64,000 nt of DNA from Pseudomonas helleri (GTDB taxonomy: Bacteria > Pseudomonadota > Gammaproteobacteria > Pseudomonadales > Pseudomonadaceae), in the NCBI RefSeq assembly GCF_001043025.1, contig NZ_JYLD01000012.1, forward strand, positions 62,001 to 126,000, given 5' to 3'. Below, one piece after another: positions 42,205 to 51,591 of the stretch. The position numbers were made by a program, and so were the translations under genes. Position 1 is the stretch's first letter. The number at the start of each line of letters is the position of its first letter. A model generated the notes under the pieces. The model was given only the letters and a program-made list of their open reading frames with translations. It was not told where the DNA came from and did no database searches.

Positions 42205-43761
42205 TCAGCGCTTACTGCTCAGCGCCGTTATCAGGGCCGGATCACGGTTGTAGATGTCCGGGGTGTAGATCACTTTGCCGGTTTTATCGGCTTGGGCCGT
42301 CCAGTAGGTCATCAGAATCGGTTTGGGGTTGGACAAGCGAAACTCATGGGTTTTGCCGGTGCTGAGCAGGTCTTCCGTGCGGCTTTTTTCCGCCGGAGTG
42401 ACCAGTACGTCGCGCAGCTGGAATACCGACTCAACGCGCACACACCCAGAGCTGAATGCCCGCGGGCCTTTGCTGAACAGCGCCTGGCTTGGCGTGTCGT
42501 GCAGGTACACCGAAAACGGGTTGGGGAAGCGCAAGACAATCTTGCCCAACGGGTTTCTTGGCCCGGCGCCCTGACGCAGGAGGATATTGCCGGGGCGGTC
42601 CCAATCAATACTCTGCGGCGAGACGGGCTGCCCGTTGCTGTCAATAACCTGCAAGTCGTGCCGACTCAAAAAAGACGAATCACGGCGGATTTGCGGCAGT
42701 TTGTCTTCCTTGAAAATGGTCGGCGGGATGGTCCAGGTCGGGTTCAGGGTCAGCCGCGTGACCCGCGACTTGAGCAGCGGCGTCTGCCGGTCAGCACGCC
42801 CCACCTGAGTACGGGTTTGCCAAATCGGTTGGCCGTTTTCATACACCGTCAACTGCGCCGCAGGCACATTGACCAGCAGCATGGAGGGCTCAACGTCCTG
42901 GGCCATCCAGCGAAAGCGCTCCAGGTTGATCCGCAACTGTTCACGGCGGGTCGCCGGGCTGACGTTCAGCTCTTTAACCGTGCCCGCCCCGATGATGCCA
43001 TCGGCCTGCAAGGAATGGTTGAGCTGAAAGCTTTTAACCGCAGACACCAGCTCATTGCTGTAGACGTTATCCGCTGTCGCGATTTTATGATCCAGATAAC
43101 CCTCACTCATCAGCCGCTGCACCAAGGCCGGTACGCGAGAGTCTTGCATGCCGGGGCGCAGCACAGGGCCGTCGCCGATAGTTGGCCATTTGGGTAGCGG
43201 TTGCAGACGTTGCCGGGCGTAGACCTGACGCAAGTTTTTGTACTGCTCGAACGCAGGGCGCGCCTTGGCGAAGGCGTCACTGATGTTATTCAAACCGGCT
43301 TCGGCAATCGGCAGAATCTCGCGCCTGTCAGGTACTACTTCATTGGCATGCCAGACCGGCTCAAAACGCGCTTGCGGCAGGCGCCCGTAATGCAGGTCTT
43401 GCAGGGCTTGCAGGTACTGGCGGCTGATGTCGATATCGGCGCACAGGTCCTGCCCCTTGGGCAACAGGTAGTTCTGTGGGTCGAGGCCATCATCCGCCAG
43501 GGTTGGCAACGCGGCTTGCAAGGTCGCCAAACGCACTTTGTCGGCCCAGATTGGCTGGTAATTCTGGCTCTGATAAAAAGCCTCAAGGAGTGCCTGTGTG
43601 GGCTCATTAATACTGCCTGCCAGGGTCGGGCATGCTTGCGGCAGTTGCGTCAACGCCACTTGCACCGGGTTCGACGGCTCTACTGGCGGCTCATCAGCCA
43701 GTGCGACCAGTGGCGCAGCGAGCAAGGTCAGGGTCAAGTAACATGCGTGTTTTTTGATCAA
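42205..43761 (-). CDS. L,D-transpeptidase, YcbB/LdtD type
   Basis: Forms 3-3 cross-links in peptidoglycan from the periplasm. 518 residues: a signal peptide (MIKKHACYLTLTLLAAPLVALA), an N-terminal scaffold, a peptidoglycan-binding repeat (VPALVQRLMSEGYLDH...AVKSFQLNHSLQADGIIGAGTVKELN, about 205-265), and the YkuD domain with VYLHDTPSQALFSKGPRAFSSGCVRVE (catalytic Cys and His). The subdomain order matches E. coli YcbB. Divergent from another L,D-transpeptidase-like gene 142 bp away. Confidence 0.92.
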   Translation of the reverse strand: MIKKHACYLTLTLLAAPLVALADEPPVEPSNPVQVALTQLPQACPTLAGSINEPTQALLEAFYQSQNYQPIWADKVRLATLQAALPTLADDGLDPQNYLLPKGQDLCADIDISRQYLQALQDLHYGRLPQARFEPVWHANEVVPDRREILPIAEAGLNNISDAFAKARPAFEQYKNLRQVYARQRLQPLPKWPTIGDGPVLRPGMQDSRVPALVQRLMSEGYLDHKIATADNVYSNELVSAVKSFQLNHSLQADGIIGAGTVKELNVSPATRREQLRINLERFRWMAQDVEPSMLLVNVPAAQLTVYENGQPIWQTRTQVGRADRQTPLLKSRVTRLTLNPTWTIPPTIFKEDKLPQIRRDSSFLSRHDLQVIDSNGQPVSPQSIDWDRPGNILLRQGAGPRNPLGKIVLRFPNPFSVYLHDTPSQALFSKGPRAFSSGCVRVESVFQLRDVLVTPAEKSRTEDLLSTGKTHEFRLSNPKPILMTYWTAQADKTGKVIYTPDIYNRDPALITALSSKR

Positions 43762-43903
43762 CTGCTTAACTCCAGTCCGTGGCCTTTATGTGAGGGTCAC
43801 CGTGTTGCTTGTCGCGCTATACAGTCAGGCTAGCAGCTAAATCGCGGTGGCCCTTGGATCAGCGCATTGTCATTCGTTTATTTAATGTGGAAGTTTTCTT
43901 TAT

Positions 43904-44611
43904 ATGCTGATTTTTTTGCGACGACTTTTTCTGGTCGCTGCGACCCTGGGCTCAGTCTGCAGCCCGGCGTTCGCCGCCAATACTTCCGCCCCGGTGCTCT
44001 ACAACAGCCTGTCCAAGGCCGCTCCGGAACTCAATCCGCAAGTCCTGCAAAGCGCCCTCAGCGCCATGCAATGCGCCGTTAACAACGGTGCCAGTCAAGC
44101 TCGGCACCTGGCGGTCATCGACTACTCCATGCCTTCAACCGCCCGACGCTTATGGATCTTCGACCTGACCTCTAAAAAGCTGGTCCTGCGTGAGCTGGTC
44201 GCTCATGGGCAAAACTCCGGTGAAAATTTTGCCACCCGTTTTTCCAACAGCGAAGGCAGCTTCCAGTCCAGCCTCGGGCTGTTTCGTACCCGCGAAAGCT
44301 ACCAGGGTGCCAACGGCTACTCCTTGCGCATGGATGGCCTTGAGCCGGGCATCAATGACCGGGCCCGTGACCGCGACATCGTGATCCATGGCGCCAGCTA
44401 TGTGAATCCGCTGTGGAGCCAACGCCAAGGCCGCATCGGCCGCAGCCAGGGCTGCCCTGCCGTACGCCCGCAAGTAGCACGCCAAGTAGTGGACAACCTC
44501 AAGAACGGACAGTTCATGTTTGCCTGGTACCCCGACCAGCGCTGGCTCAAATCGTCGGCTTACTTGAACTGCAAGCCACAGCTGGTGGCGAGCATTGTTT
44601 CGGCTAAGTAA
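43904..44611 (+). CDS. Murein L,D-transpeptidase catalytic-domain family protein
   Basis: 235 residues: signal peptide MLIFLRRLFLVAATLGSVCSPAFA, then a compact YkuD-like domain. Motifs are IVIHGASYVNP (His) and GRIGRSQGCPAVRP (catalytic Cys in a SQGCP context instead of SxGCVR). This is the family whose members resemble L,D-transpeptidases but whose exact cell-wall reaction is less certain. The ATG at 43904 lacks a clear ribosome-binding site. It is divergent from the YcbB-type gene, suggesting shared control of cell-wall remodelling. Confidence 0.82.
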   Translation: MLIFLRRLFLVAATLGSVCSPAFAANTSAPVLYNSLSKAAPELNPQVLQSALSAMQCAVNNGASQARHLAVIDYSMPSTARRLWIFDLTSKKLVLRELVAHGQNSGENFATRFSNSEGSFQSSLGLFRTRESYQGANGYSLRMDGLEPGINDRARDRDIVIHGASYVNPLWSQRQGRIGRSQGCPAVRPQVARQVVDNLKNGQFMFAWYPDQRWLKSSAYLNCKPQLVASIVSAK

Positions 44612-44638
44612 AAACTGCCTGCGCTACGACGCCTGACC

Positions 44639-44682
44639 CTCGCGATCTGTTAAAAGATCGCGAGGCAAGCTCGCTCCTACAG
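44639..44682. repeat. REP palindrome, truncated left arm
   Basis: CTCGCGATCT, short centre, then AAAAGATCGCGAGGCAAGCT and CGCTCCTACAG. The outer part of the left arm is missing. Confidence 0.88.
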
Positions 44683-44767
44683 CCATATCCATTCCCGACC
44701 CCTTTTCTCTGAAAACGACACCTCGCCCGGTCGATGGTTGACTGCGCCTGCGCAGATCTATTTATTA

Positions 44768-44796
44768 CTATTTATCCGCATTAATACGATAAATAG
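44768..44796. promoter_or_regulatory. CTATTTATC-N11-GATAAATAG operator before the FadR-type gene
   Basis: A perfect 9-bp inverted repeat ending six bases before the regulator start. A TTGACT -35-like box lies at 44735 and AT-rich -10-like sequence (TTTATTACTA) overlaps the left arm. A regulator bound here would block its own promoter. Confidence 0.5.
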
Positions 44797-44801
44797 AAAA
44801 C

Positions 44802-45572
44802 ATGCTTAATCGCCCGATTCGCCGCAAACGCCAGAAGCTGTCCGATGTGATTGTCGAATCGGTGAAGCGTTCGATCGTGACTGATGCACTCAAGCCCGGT
44901 GATCGTCTGCCCACTGAGCGTGAGCTGATGGAAAGCTTTCAATGCTCGAAAGGCTCAGCCCGCGAAGCTTTGAAGGCGCTGGAGGTCGAAGGCCTGGTGA
45001 GTACCCGTACCGGCCCCAGCGGCGGTGCCTACCTGAATCAGGCCGGGACTGAGCCGGCCAGCCGTGCCTTGCGTAACTACCTGCACTTCCAGCATCTGGA
45101 TGGCGAACAGGTCTATCAGTTGCGCAAGGTCATTGAGGTCGAGTTGGCGGTTTCTGTTATCGGGCGTTTGAGCGCCGAAGATTATCAAGCGCTGCAAGCC
45201 AACGTAGATTTCTGCAGCGCCCCTGAAGACAGCGAGGCCGGCCAGCGGGAGCAGCGTTTGGCCGAGCTTGAGTTTCATACCCTGCTGGCCCGGGCCTGCC
45301 CTAACCCGCTGTTAAGTTTTATGGCGCAGTTTCTTAACGATTTGCTGCGCGATCTGGTGGTCCTGAAAAAGGCCTACAAACCTAAACGCAAGCAGTTTGA
45401 TGCCGCCAACCTCGATTATCACAAGCAGTTACTGGTTGCCCTGCGTGCCGAGGATGAGGCGCAAGTGCGCACCTTGATGCACGAGCACATGTGCGACGCC
45501 GAGCATCACATGACCGCCCTCGAAGGCCAGGTCAATCCGCATTTCCTGCTGGAGTTCGATCACCACCACTGA
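44802..45572 (+). CDS. FadR/GntR-family transcriptional regulator
   Basis: 256 residues. The winged helix-turn-helix occupies the first 75 residues (VIVESVKRSIVTDALKPGDRLPTERELMESFQCSKGSAREALKALEVEGLVSTRTGPSGG), followed by an all-helical FCD ligand domain with metal-type His residues (EFHTLLARA, YHKQLLVALRAED, HEHMCDAEHH). It precedes and is co-oriented with the ABC importer and two amidohydrolases (126-bp gap to the substrate-binding protein), so it is very probably their substrate-responsive repressor. A perfect inverted repeat sits in its promoter. Confidence 0.9.
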   Translation: MLNRPIRRKRQKLSDVIVESVKRSIVTDALKPGDRLPTERELMESFQCSKGSAREALKALEVEGLVSTRTGPSGGAYLNQAGTEPASRALRNYLHFQHLDGEQVYQLRKVIEVELAVSVIGRLSAEDYQALQANVDFCSAPEDSEAGQREQRLAELEFHTLLARACPNPLLSFMAQFLNDLLRDLVVLKKAYKPKRKQFDAANLDYHKQLLVALRAEDEAQVRTLMHEHMCDAEHHMTALEGQVNPHFLLEFDHHH

Positions 45573-45698
45573 ACCGTTTTGCCGTAACCGTGTGTTAGCA
45601 AGCGCTCCACCCCTATCCAATAAAAGGCCTGCCCACAGGACCTGATCCGCCGTTTGCCATTGCTACTCCTGCCAATAATTAAACCAGGGAGTTACCCC

Positions 45699-46901
45699 AT
45701 GCAACGTCGTACTTTGTTGAAAGCTGGCCTGGCTGCTGCCAGCGCTTTAAGCCTTCCGCTTGGCATACGCCAAGCCTTCGCCGCCGAGCCCTTTACCTTC
45801 TATGGGTTGAAGTCCATGTCCGGAGCCTTTGCCAGTTACGGCAAGTTTGCCGACATGGGCTCGCGTCTGGCCGTCGAGCAATACCCGCAGTTGCTGGGCA
45901 GGCCATTGGTCTACAAGGTGATTGATACCGAAGGCAATGCCGGCAAAGCAGTACGCAAGGTTCAGGAAGCCATTGGCCAGGACGGCGCACGGTTTTTCCA
46001 AGGCTGCACCCTGTCATCGTCTGCCCTGGCCGTGGCCAAGGAAGTGAACAAGACTGGCGGAGTGTTCATGACCCCGGTCGGCGCCGATGAAGTCACCGGC
46101 AAGGACTGCAACAGTTCGACGTTTCGCTGGTCCGTGCCCACCTATGGCGCGGTGCGTGAAACCCTGATACCGCTGATCAAACGCCTGCCGGAGGCCAAGC
46201 GCTGGTACACCATCACCCCACAATACGTGTTCGGCGAGGCACTGCTTGATGGCACCCGGGAAGTGCTCAAAGAACATGGCCTGGAGCTTGTCGGCAACAG
46301 TTACCACTCTTTGCAGGAGCAGGAATTCTCCGGCTATTTGACCAACGCCATTTCAGCCAAGCCGGACGTTCTGGTGCTGCTCAATTTCGGCAGCCAGTCG
46401 AACAACACCCTGCGTCAGGCCGTGAATTTCGGCATGAAAGAGCGCATGAAAATTTTGCTGGTGTGGTCCGCCGGGCTGGATCAATTCCAGGAGCTGGGCA
46501 GTGATGTGCTTGAAGGCGTGTACCTCGGCGCCCAGTACTGGCATCAGGTCGACACCCCGCTCAACCGCGAGCTGGTCAAGGCGACCCGGGCCAAATACGG
46601 CATCAACCCAAACTACCCGCTGGCGGCTGACTACATCAGCACCAAGGTCATGCTCGACACCATCGCCGCCACGGGCAGCTTCGATGGCCCCACAGTTGCA
46701 AACGCCATGCAGGGCTTGAGCTACGAAGGCCCGACCGGCAAAGAAACCATCCGCGCCGGTGACCATCAAGTGATCAAGGATTACTACCTGATGCTGGGCA
46801 AACCGGAGCGCGAAATGACCGACAAGGACGATCTTGCGCTGGTGGTCAGTTCCGGTCAGTCGTTTGCCCCCGTCGCCGACACCGGCTGCGTACTCAGCTA
46901 A
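45699..46901 (+). CDS. HAAT (Liv-like) ABC transporter substrate-binding protein
   Basis: A periplasmic type I binding protein, 400 residues. The ATG at 45699 has GGGAG eight bases before it and starts MQRRTLLKAGLAAASALSLP, a twin-arginine-like signal with cleavage after RQAFA. The mature part is a Peripla_BP_6 fold (TFYGLKSMSGAFASYGKFADMGSRLA, ending VADTGCVLS). Members bind branched-chain amino acids, amides or urea. The hydrolases downstream suggest an amide or carbamoyl compound, but the ligand cannot be read from sequence. Confidence 0.88.
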   Translation: MQRRTLLKAGLAAASALSLPLGIRQAFAAEPFTFYGLKSMSGAFASYGKFADMGSRLAVEQYPQLLGRPLVYKVIDTEGNAGKAVRKVQEAIGQDGARFFQGCTLSSSALAVAKEVNKTGGVFMTPVGADEVTGKDCNSSTFRWSVPTYGAVRETLIPLIKRLPEAKRWYTITPQYVFGEALLDGTREVLKEHGLELVGNSYHSLQEQEFSGYLTNAISAKPDVLVLLNFGSQSNNTLRQAVNFGMKERMKILLVWSAGLDQFQELGSDVLEGVYLGAQYWHQVDTPLNRELVKATRAKYGINPNYPLAADYISTKVMLDTIAATGSFDGPTVANAMQGLSYEGPTGKETIRAGDHQVIKDYYLMLGKPEREMTDKDDLALVVSSGQSFAPVADTGCVLS

Positions 46902-46968
46902 ACCACCGACTATTTAGCACTTGCTACACGCAGCCGGTCAGCCACGACCGCCTGCAGAGGGTATCTGC

Positions 46969-47829
46969 ATGCTCGAACTTTATATGTTTCAAATTCTCAA
47001 TGGCCTGGGCCTGGGGATGATCTATTTTCTGATTGCGGTCGGACTGACCATCATTTTTGGCCTGTTGAACTTCGTCAACTTCGCTCACGGTGCGTTCTTT
47101 CTGCTGGGCGCCTACCTCTGCTACACCGCCGTCAGCCTGACCGGCAACTTCTGGCTGTCGCTGCTGATCGCACCGCTGCTGGTTGCTGCCCTCGCATGGG
47201 TGATCGAGCGGGTGCTGATTCAGCGCATTTATAACCTGCCGCACATGTTCCAGATTTTGGTGACGCTGGGTATCGCGCTGATTATTCAAGAAGCCAGCGT
47301 GATGATCTGGGGCCCGGTCGGCAAAAGTGTCGCGGTGCCGCCGTTACTGCGCGGCGTGGTGGAAATCGGCGACTTTGTGTACCCCTACTACCGCTTGTTC
47401 CTGATTGCCTTCTCGGCGCTGGTGGGCTTTGCCCTGTGGCTGTTGCTGGAACGCACACGCTTCGGCGCGCTGGTTCGCGCCGGCAGTGAAAGTACCGAAA
47501 CCGTGTCACTGCTGGGCACCAATATCTTCCGCCTGTTTTCCATGACCTTCGCCCTCGGCGCCGGGCTTGCCGGCATTGCCGGGGTGCTGTTCGCGCCATT
47601 GCGCGGCGCCCAGCCTTTTGTCGGCCCGGAGATTCTCGGCGTGGCCTTCGTGGTTGTCGTGATCGGCGGCATGGGTTCATTCAGTGGCGCACTGGTGGGC
47701 GGTCTGCTGGTGGGTGTGGTGCAAAGCCTGATGACAACTATCTGGCCCCAAGGTGCGAGCCTGATGATCTACGGCGCGATGGCCGTGGTGATTTTGCTGC
47801 GTCCTTACGGCCTCTTTGGGAGAGCCTGA
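46969..47829 (+). CDS. HAAT ABC transporter permease, LivH type
   Basis: 286 residues, eight or so helices. It shows NGLGLGMIYFLIAVGLTIIFGLLNFVNFAHGAFF at the N terminus and the EAA-type coupling loop around GTNIFRLFSMTFALGAGLAGIAGVL. The ATG at 46969 is preceded by GAGGG. It is followed one base later by the LivM partner. Confidence 0.92.
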   Translation: MLELYMFQILNGLGLGMIYFLIAVGLTIIFGLLNFVNFAHGAFFLLGAYLCYTAVSLTGNFWLSLLIAPLLVAALAWVIERVLIQRIYNLPHMFQILVTLGIALIIQEASVMIWGPVGKSVAVPPLLRGVVEIGDFVYPYYRLFLIAFSALVGFALWLLLERTRFGALVRAGSESTETVSLLGTNIFRLFSMTFALGAGLAGIAGVLFAPLRGAQPFVGPEILGVAFVVVVIGGMGSFSGALVGGLLVGVVQSLMTTIWPQGASLMIYGAMAVVILLRPYGLFGRA

Positions 47830-47830
47830 C

Positions 47831-48841
47831 ATGAGCGAGAAAAACCCCCTGCCCTTCGCCAAAACCCAGTCGCGCTCGATGCTGCTGTGGGTTATTGCGG
47901 TGCTGATCGGCCTGCCACTGGTATTGCCCTCGGCCACGCTGGCCACTGAAATCCTGATCTTCGCCATGGCCGCGCTGGCCTGCAACCTGTTGCTGGGTTA
48001 CACCGGGCTGCTGTCCTTCGGCCAGGGCATCTTCTTTGGCGCCGGTTCTTATTGCGCCGCCTTGCTGATGATTCATCTGCAATGGGGGCTATTCAGCGCA
48101 CTGCTGGGTGCGGCCATCGCCGGTGCCTTGCTGGCGTTTCTGGTCGGTGCCCTGGCGATTCGCCGTACCGGTATTTACTTTGTGATGCTGACCCTGGCGT
48201 TCAGCCAGATGGTGTACTTCCTGACCTACACCCTGAGCGGCTGGACCGGCGGCGACAACGGCCTGCTCGATGTGCCACGGCCTGAAATCCGTATCGGCGA
48301 CACGTTGCTGATGTCGCTGAGTGATGCGCGCTACTTTTACGGCTTTGTCGCGGTGCTGTTTCTGCTGATTTTCATTGGCGCACGCCGGGTGATTGCCTCG
48401 CCCTTTGGCAGCACGTTAATGGCGATCCGCGAGAACGAAACCCGTGCCGCGGCCATCGGCTACGACACCCGTCACTTCAAGATCCTGGTGTTCATGCTGT
48501 CGGGCGCAGTCACCGGGGTTGCCGGGGCGCTGTACGCCATGCTGCTGCACTTTGTGCCGCTGTCCAACATCGACCTGATGATGTCCGAAAACATCCTGAT
48601 CATGACCATTGTCGGGGGTACCGGGTCGCTGTTTGGCTCCTTGCTGGGTGCCGGTTCCATTGTGCTGCTGGGTGATTTCCTGTCAGACCTGTGGCCGCGC
48701 TGGCTGATGCTGCTCGGGATCATTTTGATCGTCGTCGTGGTGTTTATGCGCGGCGGTTTGTGGGGTGGATTTACCAGCGCTTTCGAACGCATCAAAGGCT
48801 CGCGCAAAAGCCGCCTGCCGATTCAGGAGGAACAGCCATGA
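47831..48841 (+). CDS. HAAT ABC transporter permease, LivM type
   Basis: 336 residues with about nine helices. NLLLGYTGLLSFGQGIFFGAGSYCAA is the family hallmark near residue 55, and the coupling loop is GYDTRHFKILVFMLSGAVTGVAGALYAMLL. The start overlaps the LivH stop region by spacing of one base, and its own stop overlaps the ATPase start by four. Confidence 0.92.
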   Translation: MSEKNPLPFAKTQSRSMLLWVIAVLIGLPLVLPSATLATEILIFAMAALACNLLLGYTGLLSFGQGIFFGAGSYCAALLMIHLQWGLFSALLGAAIAGALLAFLVGALAIRRTGIYFVMLTLAFSQMVYFLTYTLSGWTGGDNGLLDVPRPEIRIGDTLLMSLSDARYFYGFVAVLFLLIFIGARRVIASPFGSTLMAIRENETRAAAIGYDTRHFKILVFMLSGAVTGVAGALYAMLLHFVPLSNIDLMMSENILIMTIVGGTGSLFGSLLGAGSIVLLGDFLSDLWPRWLMLLGIILIVVVVFMRGGLWGGFTSAFERIKGSRKSRLPIQEEQP

Positions 48842-49599
48842 GCGCTAAAACACCTTATCTGCTGGAAACCGAGAACCTGAAGCTGTCCTATGGCGCATTC
48901 AATGCTGTAAACGGGGTCAACCTGAAGGTCGAGCAAGGCACCATTCATACCGTGATCGGCCCCAATGGCGCGGGTAAAACCAGCCTGTTCCACTGCTTGA
49001 CCGGCGAGCGCCGGGCCACCGACGGGGCGATTGTGTTTGGCGGTAAAAACATCATCAAAAAGCCGTCCCATGGCCGGGTTGCGTTGGGCATGGCGCGTTC
49101 CTTTCAGCTCACCAGTCTGTTCCAGAACCTCAGCGTACGGGAAAACCTGCGTCTTGCCGCTCAGGGCCGTGACGGGCTGGGCGCACTGAACTTCTGGCGC
49201 CGGGTAGACAGCAAACGTGAACACCTGGACATGGCAGACCAGGTGCTCGAACGCCTGCAATTGACCGCGCGCGCCAACACCCTGGCGGGCGAACTGTCCC
49301 ACGGTCAGCAACGGGTGCTGGAGGTGGGCATGTCGATTTGCTCCAAACCCAAACTGCTGATGCTCGACGAGCCTACCTCCGGGATGGGCATTGACGATAT
49401 TCCGATCATGACCCAACTGATCAGCGACCTGGGCCGCGATCACACCGTGCTGTTGATCGAACACAACATGAGCATTGTGATGTCCATCAGCCAACGCATC
49501 ACGGTGATGAGCCACGGCCAGATCCTGGTCGAGGGTACCCCTGAATTTGTCCGCGCCGATGAGCGTGTGCGCACCGCCTACCTGGGAGAAGCCGCCTGA
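48838..49599 (+). CDS. HAAT ABC transporter ATPase, LivG type
   Basis: 253 residues: Walker A GPNGAGKTSLFHC, Q-loop ARSFQLTSLF, ABC signature LSHGQQRVLEVGMSI (LSHGQ, as usual in LivG), Walker B LLMLDEPTSGM, and H-loop LLIEHNMSIV. The frame is open from 48691 inside livM, but the ATG at 48838 overlaps the preceding stop by four bases. It couples to both permeases. Confidence 0.93.
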   Translation: MSAKTPYLLETENLKLSYGAFNAVNGVNLKVEQGTIHTVIGPNGAGKTSLFHCLTGERRATDGAIVFGGKNIIKKPSHGRVALGMARSFQLTSLFQNLSVRENLRLAAQGRDGLGALNFWRRVDSKREHLDMADQVLERLQLTARANTLAGELSHGQQRVLEVGMSICSKPKLLMLDEPTSGMGIDDIPIMTQLISDLGRDHTVLLIEHNMSIVMSISQRITVMSHGQILVEGTPEFVRADERVRTAYLGEAA

Positions 49600-50294
49600 T
49601 GCTAATCGTCGACAACATCCATTCCTACTACGACAAAAGCCACGTGCTCGAGGGCGTCTCGCTGCAGGTCAATCCCGGTGAACTGGTGACCTTGCTGGGC
49701 CGTAACGGTGCGGGCAAGACCACGACATTGCGCAGCATTCTTGGGGTTGTCTGCCCGCGCAAAGGGCAGATCCGCTTTAACGGCCAGGACATGGTCGGGC
49801 GCAAAATTTTCGAAATCGCCCGCGAAGGCCTGGCCCTGGTGCCGGAGCATCGCGGGATCTTCCGCCTGCTGAGCGTTGAAGAAAACTTGCGCATTGCCCA
49901 GCGCAAAAGCAGCCGCTGGCAGCTGGAAGACGTCTACACGATGTTTCCACGCCTCAAGGAACGGCGTAAAAACGCTGGCCATGCGTTGTCCGGCGGAGAA
50001 CAGCAAATGCTCGCCATTGCCCGCGCCCTGGTCAACGACCCCAAGCTATTGATTCTCGATGAGCCCACCGAAGGCCTGGCACCGGTGATCGTCGATGAAC
50101 TGGTGAAGATCCTGCGCAAGATCAAGGACGACGGCTTGCCCGTGCTGCTGGTGGAACAAAACCTGATGGTCTGCGACAAGCTTGCCGATCGCCATTACGT
50201 GCTTGAACAAGGCCGCGTGGTGTACGAAGGCAGCGCCGCCGATTTCCGTGCCAACCCAACGATCAAGAACCGTTACCTGGCCCTTAGCGCCTGA
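49599..50294 (+). CDS. HAAT ABC transporter ATPase, LivF type
   Basis: 231 residues: Walker A GRNGAGKTTTLRS, LVPEHRGIFRLLSVEENLRI, signature LSGGEQQMLAIARALV, Walker B LLILDEPTEGLAPV, H-loop LLVEQNL. It overlaps livG by one base (TGATG). It completes the five-component importer SBP-H-M-G-F. Confidence 0.93.
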   Translation: MLIVDNIHSYYDKSHVLEGVSLQVNPGELVTLLGRNGAGKTTTLRSILGVVCPRKGQIRFNGQDMVGRKIFEIAREGLALVPEHRGIFRLLSVEENLRIAQRKSSRWQLEDVYTMFPRLKERRKNAGHALSGGEQQMLAIARALVNDPKLLILDEPTEGLAPVIVDELVKILRKIKDDGLPVLLVEQNLMVCDKLADRHYVLEQGRVVYEGSAADFRANPTIKNRYLALSA

Positions 50295-50310
50295 AGGGAG
50301 ACTCGTGTCC

Positions 50311-51591
50311 ATGAACAGCCCTATCGTGTTATCCGACCTTTTCAACAGCAACGCGCCGCTGATCAACCGCGACCGTCTTTGGCAATCGCTGATGGACCTG
50401 GCACAACTCGGCGCCACGGCCAAGGGCGGTGTCTGCCGTCTGGCCCTGACCGACCTCGACCGCCAGGCCCGCGACCTGTTTGTGCGCTGGTGTGAAGAAG
50501 CCGGCTGTACGGTGACCGTTGACGGCATTGGCAATATCTTTGCCCGCCGCGCGGGACGTCAACCCGACCTGCCACCGGTCATGACCGGCAGCCACATCGA
50601 CACCCAACCCACCGGCGGCAAATTCGATGGTTGCTACGGGGTCATGGCCGGACTGGAAGTCATCCGCACCCTGAACGATCTGCAACTGACCACCGAAGCT
50701 CCCATTGAAGTGGTGGTCTGGACCAACGAAGAAGGCTCGCGCTTCCCGCCGTGCATGATGGGCTCCGGGGTGTTTGCCGGTAAATTCGACCTGGACGAAA
50801 CCCTGAGCAAAGTCGATGAACAAGGCTTGTCAGTCGGTGCCGAGTTGCAGCGTATTGGCTACGCTGGCACCCGCCCGGTGCTCGGGCACCCGGTGGGCGC
50901 GTATTTTGAAGCGCACATTGAGCAAGGCCCGGTGCTGGAAGACCGCGCCACCACGATTGGCGTGGTCATGGGTTGCCTCGGCCAGAAGTGGTTTGATCTG
51001 ACCCTGACCGGCGTTGAAGCCCATGCAGGCCCTACCCCCATGCATTTGCGCAAAGATGCGCTGGTCGGCGCCGCGCACGTGGTCAGCGCCGTCAACCGGA
51101 TCGCCCACCAGCATCAACCCCATGCGTGCGGCACCGTTGGCTGCCTGACCCTGCACCCAGGCTCGCGTAACGTGATCCCCGGGCAAGTGCACATGACCAT
51201 CGACCTGCGGCACCTGCATGCCGATCACCTGCAAGCCATGGTGGATGAAGTGCGCGAAGCCATTGAAGTGGCCAGTGTCGAGCACGGCTTGAGTGTTGAG
51301 CTGACCCCGACCGCTGACTTCCCGCCGCTGGACTTCAACCCTGCGTGTGTCGATGCCGTGCGCCAGGGCGCGCAACAGTTGGGCTTGAGCCATATGGACA
51401 TCGTCAGCGGCGCCGGGCACGACGCGATTTTTGTCGCGGAGCTGGGCCCGGCCGGGATGATTTTTGTGCCATGTGAAGGCGGCATCAGCCACAACGAAAT
51501 CGAAAACGCGGCGCCACAGGACTTGGCTGACGGCTGCGCAGTACTGCTGCGGGCCATGGTCAATGCCGCGCAAGGAGGTAAACAATCATGA
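50311..51591 (+). CDS. Zn-dependent amidohydrolase, N-carbamoyl-L-amino-acid hydrolase/allantoate amidohydrolase family (M20)
   Basis: 426 residues. Metal and substrate motifs of the family: TGSHIDTQPTGGKFDGCYGV, WTNEEGSRFPPCMMGSGVFAG, EAHIEQGPVLE, GVEAHAGPTPM (dimerisation lid) and GAGHDAIFVAEL. These enzymes hydrolyse ureido or carbamoyl C-N bonds. The frame is open upstream through livF, but GGGAG lies ten bases before the ATG at 50311; a GTG at 50305 is an alternative. The position right after the importer suggests it acts on the imported compound. Allantoate, a carbamoyl amino acid or a ureido acid are all possible. Confidence 0.87.
   Translation: MNSPIVLSDLFNSNAPLINRDRLWQSLMDLAQLGATAKGGVCRLALTDLDRQARDLFVRWCEEAGCTVTVDGIGNIFARRAGRQPDLPPVMTGSHIDTQPTGGKFDGCYGVMAGLEVIRTLNDLQLTTEAPIEVVVWTNEEGSRFPPCMMGSGVFAGKFDLDETLSKVDEQGLSVGAELQRIGYAGTRPVLGHPVGAYFEAHIEQGPVLEDRATTIGVVMGCLGQKWFDLTLTGVEAHAGPTPMHLRKDALVGAAHVVSAVNRIAHQHQPHACGTVGCLTLHPGSRNVIPGQVHMTIDLRHLHADHLQAMVDEVREAIEVASVEHGLSVELTPTADFPPLDFNPACVDAVRQGAQQLGLSHMDIVSGAGHDAIFVAELGPAGMIFVPCEGGISHNEIENAAPQDLADGCAVLLRAMVNAAQGGKQS

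Noticed and set aside
42148..43197. A 349-codon plus-strand frame opposite the YcbB-type gene
   Set aside because: Starts inside a repeat and runs antisense to a clear L,D-transpeptidase.
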